Assembly (NCBI RefSeq): GCF_014192575.1
Contig: NZ_JACHYC010000002.1
Coordinates: 620,001 to 684,000, forward strand
DNA length: 64,000 bases
DNA from: Variovorax sp. Sphag1AA
Lineage (GTDB): Bacteria > Pseudomonadota > Gammaproteobacteria > Burkholderiales > Burkholderiaceae_C
Direction: 5' to 3'
A model generated the notes under the pieces. That model did no database searches. It worked only from the letters and a program-made list of their open reading frames with translations, and was not told where the DNA came from. This document shows, in pieces, positions 59,778-64,000 of the stretch. Positions within the stretch are counted from its first letter, which is position 1. The number at the start of each line of letters is the position of its first letter. A program made the position numbers and the translations under genes.

Positions 59778-61184
59778 ATGCTCGAATCTCTGCGTACCGA
59801 TCCCACCTTCTACCCCTCGCCGAAGCTTGCGATGGAGGCCGAGCCCGAGCGCATCGCCTATACAGCGCTGCTCTCGCCCGATGCCTCGCGGCCGGATGCG
59901 ATCGCGGTGGTGGATGTCGATCCGGCGTCTGCCAGCTACGGCACCGTGCTGTACCGGCTGGACATGCCGAACAAGGGCGACGAGTTCCATCATTTCGGCT
60001 GGAACGCCTGCAGCTCCGCGCTGTCGCCGATGTCGGGGCATGCGTTCCTCAAGCGGCGCTACCTCATCATTCCGGGCATCCGTTCGTCGCGGATCTATGT
60101 GGTCGACACGCACCCGGACCCGAAGAAGCCGACGCTCAGCCATGTGATCGAGCCCGAGGAAGTCTTCCGCAAGACCGGCTATTCGCGCCCGCATACCGTG
60201 CATTGCGGACCGGAGGGCCTCTATATCAGCACGCTTGGCGGCGGTGGCGCCGACGGAATGCAGGGGCCGCCGGGGATCTTCCTGATGGATTGCGAGAGTT
60301 TCGAGGTCCTAGGCCAATGGGAGATCGATCGCGGACCGCAGAAGCTGCACTACGACTTCTGGTGGAACCTGCCGCGCGACTACATGGTGTCCGGCGAGTG
60401 GGCACTGCCGCCGCAACTCGAGAACGGCATCGTCGCCGAGGACCTGCTGGCCAATCGATATGGGCATCAGCTGCATTTCTGGGAGCTCCGCGCGCGTCGT
60501 CACGTACAGACCATTGATTTGGGCGCCAACCATCAGATGGCGCTGGAGATTCGGCCCGCGCACGATCCGACGCGCGAGTACGGCTTCCTTGGCGTGACCG
60601 TCGACACCACCAATCTCGAGGGCTCGGTCTGGACCTGGTGGCGCGAGGGCGGCAAGTTCCATGCGAAGAAGTCAGCGGTAGTGCCGCCCGAGCCCGCCGA
60701 CGCATCCGTGCTTCCGCCGCTGCTGAAGGGCTTCGGCGCGGTGCCGCCGCTCATCAGCGACATTGATCTCTCGATGGACGACCGTTTCCTGTACGTGGCT
60801 TGCTGGGGCACGGGCGAGCTGCGCCAGTACGACGTGACGGACCCGTTCAACCTCAAGCTCGCTGGCAGCGTGCGCATCGGCGGCATCGCGAAGCACACGC
60901 CGCACCCCAACGGATCGAGTTTCGGCGGTGGTCCGCAGATGACCGAGATCAGCCGCGACGGAAAGCGGGTGTACTTCACCAACTCGCTCTACAGCCGCTG
61001 GGATGCGCAGTTCTATCCGGACGGCGTTCCCGGGCGGATGGCGATGTGCAATGTGGGCGCGAATGGCGGTATCGAGCTGGACAGCAAGTTCCTGGTCGAT
61101 TTCGGCGCCGACTACGGATCGCACCAGGTACGGCTGCAGGGCGGCGACTGCTCGACCGATTCGTTCTGCTATCCGTCGGTCTGA
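59778..61184 (+). CDS. mtoX: selenium-binding protein SBP56 / methanethiol oxidase family
   Basis: 468 residues, seven-bladed propeller of the SELENBP1/MtoX family. It has FHHFGWNACSSALS, later DIDLSMDDRFLYVACWGTGE, then HPNGSSFGGGPQM and CNVGANGGIELD. Characterised members oxidise methanethiol to formaldehyde, sulfide and peroxide with copper. No signal peptide is evident from ATG 59778 (GCAGGAG upstream), whereas the known bacterial enzyme is periplasmic. Followed 4 bp later by a membrane protein gene. Confidence 0.9.
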   Translation: MLESLRTDPTFYPSPKLAMEAEPERIAYTALLSPDASRPDAIAVVDVDPASASYGTVLYRLDMPNKGDEFHHFGWNACSSALSPMSGHAFLKRRYLIIPGIRSSRIYVVDTHPDPKKPTLSHVIEPEEVFRKTGYSRPHTVHCGPEGLYISTLGGGGADGMQGPPGIFLMDCESFEVLGQWEIDRGPQKLHYDFWWNLPRDYMVSGEWALPPQLENGIVAEDLLANRYGHQLHFWELRARRHVQTIDLGANHQMALEIRPAHDPTREYGFLGVTVDTTNLEGSVWTWWREGGKFHAKKSAVVPPEPADASVLPPLLKGFGAVPPLISDIDLSMDDRFLYVACWGTGELRQYDVTDPFNLKLAGSVRIGGIAKHTPHPNGSSFGGGPQMTEISRDGKRVYFTNSLYSRWDAQFYPDGVPGRMAMCNVGANGGIELDSKFLVDFGADYGSHQVRLQGGDCSTDSFCYPSV

Positions 61185-61188
61185 CGCA

Positions 61189-61863
61189 GTGGACCCCGTC
61201 ACCACCGCATCGCTCTGGGCCGGCGTGGTGGCGGTCGGCGTCTTCCATGGCCTGAATCCGGCGATGGGCTGGCCGCTCGCGGTGGCCAACGGCTTGGGCG
61301 AGAAGCGCGACATTGCGGTCTTCGCGACGTGGCTGCCGCTCGGGGCGGGCCATCTGCTCGCCATGGCGCTGGTACTCGTACCCTTTGCCGCGCTTGCGTG
61401 GATGTTGCGGTGGAACCAGGAGCTGCGCGTTGGCGCGGGCCTGCTGGTGCTGTCGTTCGGCGTGTGGCGGCTGGCGCGACGGCATCGCCACCGCTGGTTG
61501 AACCGCGTGCGGCCGACGCAACTGGCGCTGTGGTCTTTCCTGATGGCGACCGCGCATGGAGCGGCTCTGATGCTGCTGCCCATTCTCATGGGCCTGTGCG
61601 AGACGCCACCGGCCGCACCGACCGGCTTGCCGGGTCATGCCACGGTCATGGAACTGATGCGCTCCAGCATCGGGATTGCCGTGACTGTTTCGCTCGTGCA
61701 CACGGCGGCGATGATCGGGGCGGGCCTCGGCGCGGCATGGATCGTCTACCGCTACCTGGGCCTTCGCGCGCTGCGCGCTGCGTGGGTCGACCTCGACTTC
61801 GCGTGGGCACTCGGCCTCATCGCGGCAGGCCTTGCGGGAATCGCGACCGCGTTGATCCGCTAG
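61189..61863 (+). CDS. multi-pass membrane protein with helix histidines
   Basis: 224 residues from GTG 61189. About six hydrophobic helices, several with conserved-looking His: VFHGLNPAMGW, LGAGHLLAMA, MATAHGAALMLLP, SLVHTAAMIGAG. Such placement suggests metal or haem handling or transport, perhaps copper for the SBP56 protein encoded 4 bp upstream (inference). No family assigned. It ends at a terminator. Confidence 0.7.
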   Translation: MDPVTTASLWAGVVAVGVFHGLNPAMGWPLAVANGLGEKRDIAVFATWLPLGAGHLLAMALVLVPFAALAWMLRWNQELRVGAGLLVLSFGVWRLARRHRHRWLNRVRPTQLALWSFLMATAHGAALMLLPILMGLCETPPAAPTGLPGHATVMELMRSSIGIAVTVSLVHTAAMIGAGLGAAWIVYRYLGLRALRAAWVDLDFAWALGLIAAGLAGIATALIR

Positions 61864-61875
61864 GCCCCAGAAGCA

Positions 61876-61906
61876 GAAAAGCCCCCGAAGGGGCTTTTCT
61901 TGTTTC
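61876..61906. terminator. bidirectional rho-independent terminator
   Basis: A perfect 10-bp stem GAAAAGCCCC/GGGGCTTTTC with loop CGAA, with T-rich sequence on the plus side and A/T on the other, between two convergent genes. Confidence 0.85.
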
Positions 61907-61913
61907 GTTCATC

Positions 61914-62087
61914 TCAGGCTGCGTGTGCCTTCGAGGACTTCTTGTGTGCCGTCTTGTGCGACGACGACTTGTGCTTCTTGGTCTTGGCGGCCGGTGCGGC
62001 GCCGGGTTCGGCCGGAGCCTGGGCGAAGGAGGAACCAGCGGCCAGTGCGAAGCCTGCAGCGAGAAGAGCGATGAGAGTGCGTTTCAT
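61914..62087 (-). CDS. small secreted Lys/His-rich protein, 57 aa
   Basis: Starts MKRTLIALLAAGFALAAG; a Sec signal peptide is cleaved probably after SSFAQA. The mature 34 residues are Ala/Pro then almost only Lys, His and Ser (KTKKHKSSSHKTAHKKSSK). Compositionally like acid-shock (Asr-like) or periplasmic basic peptides; these may bind metal or buffer acid. It is below usual gene-size cut-offs. ATG 62087, no clear ribosome site. It converges on the terminator. Confidence 0.75.
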   Translation of the reverse strand: MKRTLIALLAAGFALAAGSSFAQAPAEPGAAPAAKTKKHKSSSHKTAHKKSSKAHAA

Positions 62088-62197
62088 GAAAGATCGGTGT
62101 TGTGACGGTTTTGAATTGGCCAGCCCGAAATTCCGGACTGGTCAAAGCGTTCAACGCGCCACTTCGAAGTCGGATGACACGTTGCAGAATCTCTTGC

Positions 62198-62824
62198 ATG
62201 AAATCCAAAAGTCTCGTCGCGGTTGTTTTGGTTCTGCTGGTGGGCGTCGCGGCGTACTGGTATTGGTCACCGTTTCTGGCTTTGCGCCAACTCCAGACTG
62301 CGGCGCGCAACGGCGACGCGGAGGAATTCAACCGACACGTGGATTACCCGAGGTTGCGCGAAAGCCTGAAGGACCAGTTCTCGGCGCTGGTCGCGCAGAA
62401 GCTCGGCACGCAGCAGGATTCGGGGAATCCGCTTGCGGCGCTCGGCAGCATGATCGGATTGGGACTGGTCAACCAGCTCGTGGATGTGATGGTGCGGCCG
62501 GAAACGGTCATGGCCGCTATGACCCACGGGCGGCTCGCCCAGCCCGCACCCGCACCAACAAACCCGGCACCGGTGCCTGCTCCCGCTCCAGGACAGGCTG
62601 CACCGGAGAATTCCCCGCCGCCGGCCGAAGGCGCGCAGGCGAACGACAAGCCTCGCTGGATCATCGACCGGCAAGGCGCCAGTCGCATCACGGCCTTCGC
62701 GGTCGACCCCGCAAAGCCCGACGAGCCCAATTCAGAGCGCCTCGGACTGGTGTTCGAGCGCAGCGGCTTTGTTGACTGGAAGCTGACTGAAATCAGGATG
62801 CCGGCCTCGGCATTCAAGAAATAG
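62198..62824 (+). CDS. DUF2939-like membrane-anchored protein
   Basis: 208 residues from ATG 62198. One N-terminal anchor (LVAVVLVLLVGVAAYWYW), then LRQLQTAARNGDAEEFNRHV and DYPRLRESLKDQF as in DUF2939 proteins, a Pro/Ala-rich linker (about 125-150) and a C-terminal beta domain. Function unknown. It is 16 bp upstream of the AsmA gene. Confidence 0.8.
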   Translation: MKSKSLVAVVLVLLVGVAAYWYWSPFLALRQLQTAARNGDAEEFNRHVDYPRLRESLKDQFSALVAQKLGTQQDSGNPLAALGSMIGLGLVNQLVDVMVRPETVMAAMTHGRLAQPAPAPTNPAPVPAPAPGQAAPENSPPPAEGAQANDKPRWIIDRQGASRITAFAVDPAKPDEPNSERLGLVFERSGFVDWKLTEIRMPASAFKK

Positions 62825-62840
62825 CGGGCCTCGCGACATC

Positions 62841-64000
62841 ATGGCCGACACCACCAGCGTCACGGTCCCCAAGAGGAGTGGGCGCGGCTGGCGCATCGCC
62901 GGCATTGTGCTGGCAGTCATCGTCGTGTTGCTGGTGGCCGCGGCCATCGGGCTTCGCATGGCCTTTCCGCCCGCGCGCATCTCCGCGCTGCTTGCCGAGC
63001 AGGTCACGGCCGCGACAGGCCGTGCGTTTCGCATCGATGGCGATCTGTCGATACGCTTGCTGCCGACGATCGCGGTGCGCGCGGACAACGTTGCGCTTGC
63101 CAATGCGGAGTGGGGTTCGCAGCCGGACATGTTCCGCTTCAAGCGTGCGGCGTTCGATGTGTCGCTCAGGGATCTGCTCGATCGCAGGATCCGCATTCTC
63201 AGCATCGAGGTGGATGGCGCGGACGTGCTGCTCGAAACGGATGGAGCCGGTCGCTACAACTGGCAGATGGGGCCGCGCGCGCCGTCCACCGGCAAGACGG
63301 CTGCACCGGCGCTTGCGCTCGACCGGCTCCTGCTTACGCAGGTGCACATCGGCTATCGCAATGCGGGCAAGGGGACATCGAACGAGATCGACATTGAATC
63401 GCTCGACCTGGAGGGGCAGGGCGATCGGGATCGGCTGAGCGCCACCTTCAAGCTCGGGTCGCAGCAGTGGACGGCGGAAGGCGACGTCGGCCGTCCGGCA
63501 ACCCTCCTGTCGGGCACGGACGAATGGCCGTTCAACCTGCGCTTCGCGACCGGCGGTGCGCTCATGACGGCAAAGGGCGGCATGGGCGTTGGCCCGCGGA
63601 CCGGAATGCTGTCGTCCCAACTCACGGTTCGTGCCGACAACGCCCAGGCGCTGTCACAGCTGTCGAAGGTGGTGGCTGCGCTGCCGATGCCTGTCGAGGC
63701 CAGCGCCGATGTTCAGCGCAATGGGGACGAATGGCGTTTCGACGCGCTGAAGCTGTCGCTCGCAGGACAACACCTGAATGGGAAGGTCACGTGGATGGCC
63801 ACGCAGCCGACACCGAGCGTGGATGTCGACCTTTCGAGCGCGGAGATCGACCTCGGCAAATGGGGCGTGGGGCGATCTGCGAGCAAGCCGGCACCGGCCG
63901 AATCGGGGTCGCGCAAGCCGCTCTTCGGCGATGCGCCGCTGATCACGTTCGAAGCGTTGCCGGCGTTTCCGCTGCGCGTTACGCTGGGCGTCGATCGCCT
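62841..64000 (+). CDS. AsmA-family protein (3' end outside window)
   Basis: 386 codons are present before the right edge. One N-terminal membrane helix (IAGIVLAVIVVLLVAAAIGL), then the AsmA N-terminal domain (TGRAFRIDGDLSIRLLPTIA, VRADNVALANAEWG, LLDRRIRILSIEVDGADVLL). AsmA-like proteins are bridge-type lipid transfer proteins of the envelope. ATG 62841, coupled loosely to the DUF2939 gene. Confidence 0.88.
   Translation, partial: MADTTSVTVPKRSGRGWRIAGIVLAVIVVLLVAAAIGLRMAFPPARISALLAEQVTAATGRAFRIDGDLSIRLLPTIAVRADNVALANAEWGSQPDMFRFKRAAFDVSLRDLLDRRIRILSIEVDGADVLLETDGAGRYNWQMGPRAPSTGKTAAPALALDRLLLTQVHIGYRNAGKGTSNEIDIESLDLEGQGDRDRLSATFKLGSQQWTAEGDVGRPATLLSGTDEWPFNLRFATGGALMTAKGGMGVGPRTGMLSSQLTVRADNAQALSQLSKVVAALPMPVEASADVQRNGDEWRFDALKLSLAGQHLNGKVTWMATQPTPSVDVDLSSAEIDLGKWGVGRSASKPAPAESGSRKPLFGDAPLITFEALPAFPLRVTLGVDR

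Overview
The window is GC-rich with strong third-position G/C bias, tightly packed genes and many ATGA or TGATG overlaps. Gene content (glyoxylate carboligase operon, fused malic enzyme MaeB, ModABC, NMT1-type ABC importers, NCS2 purine permease, GAF hybrid kinases, DctA) suggests a chromosomal segment of a metabolically versatile betaproteobacterium of the Comamonadaceae, most likely Variovorax or a close relative. This placement is inference from content and codon style, not from a marker gene. No rRNA, tRNA, CRISPR array, integrase or transposase was seen.

Layout. 1-5.1 kb: ECF sigma/anti-sigma pair (cut by the left edge), a DedA-rhodanese fusion, an MFS carrier, an isolated ureD and a small unknown gene. 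5.1-10.1 kb: a molybdenum district with a single-domain molbindin, modB-modA-modC, a short ModE-like regulator overlapping a TsaA/TrmO-type gene, a Moco-fold lipoprotein, and several palindromes that look like ModE operators. 10.1-17.6 kb: two NMT1-type substrate-binding proteins, each paired with a cytidine-deaminase-fold enzyme; one has the full ABC importer and a good sigma-54-like promoter. A Rieske oxygenase, OsmC, EthD and a small secreted protein lie between them. 17.6-24.9 kb: maeB, a 186-bp long-stem hairpin, then the glyoxylate route gcl-hyi-glxR with a divergent LysR regulator.

25.0-27.3 kb is a probable acquired insert: a VirB6/TrbL-like membrane protein with a long AT-richer C-terminal domain, overlapping by ATGA a small three-helix membrane protein, with no other secretion genes nearby. 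27.3-32.2 kb: a second-type ftsI, an AI-2E family permease, a GntR regulator and dctA. 32.4-38.9 kb: a cyclase-ATPase-TPR giant protein converging on a 1213-residue DyP peroxidase with a P450-like C-terminus.

39.1-48.3 kb is the most interesting region: a four-GAF hybrid histidine kinase followed by a compact operon of STAS antagonist, RsbW-like kinase, coiled-coil protein, inner-membrane OmpA protein whose cytosolic part resembles a roadblock module, Rab-like small GTPase and SpoIIE-type phosphatase. This looks like a partner-switching circuit merged with a small-GTPase module that could report on the cell envelope; no sigma factor target is encoded with it.

48.3-55.5 kb: LysR, pirin, isochorismatase-like hydrolase, YtcJ-like amidohydrolase with a Cys/His tail, DoxX, EntS-like exporter, and a small alpha/beta hydrolase. 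55.5-64 kb: MscS-type channel, aldo/keto reductase, purine permease with sigma-54-like promoter and an upstream 14-bp palindrome, SBP56/methanethiol-oxidase-like protein with a membrane partner, a 57-residue Lys/His-rich secreted protein, a DUF2939-like protein, and an AsmA gene cut by the right edge.
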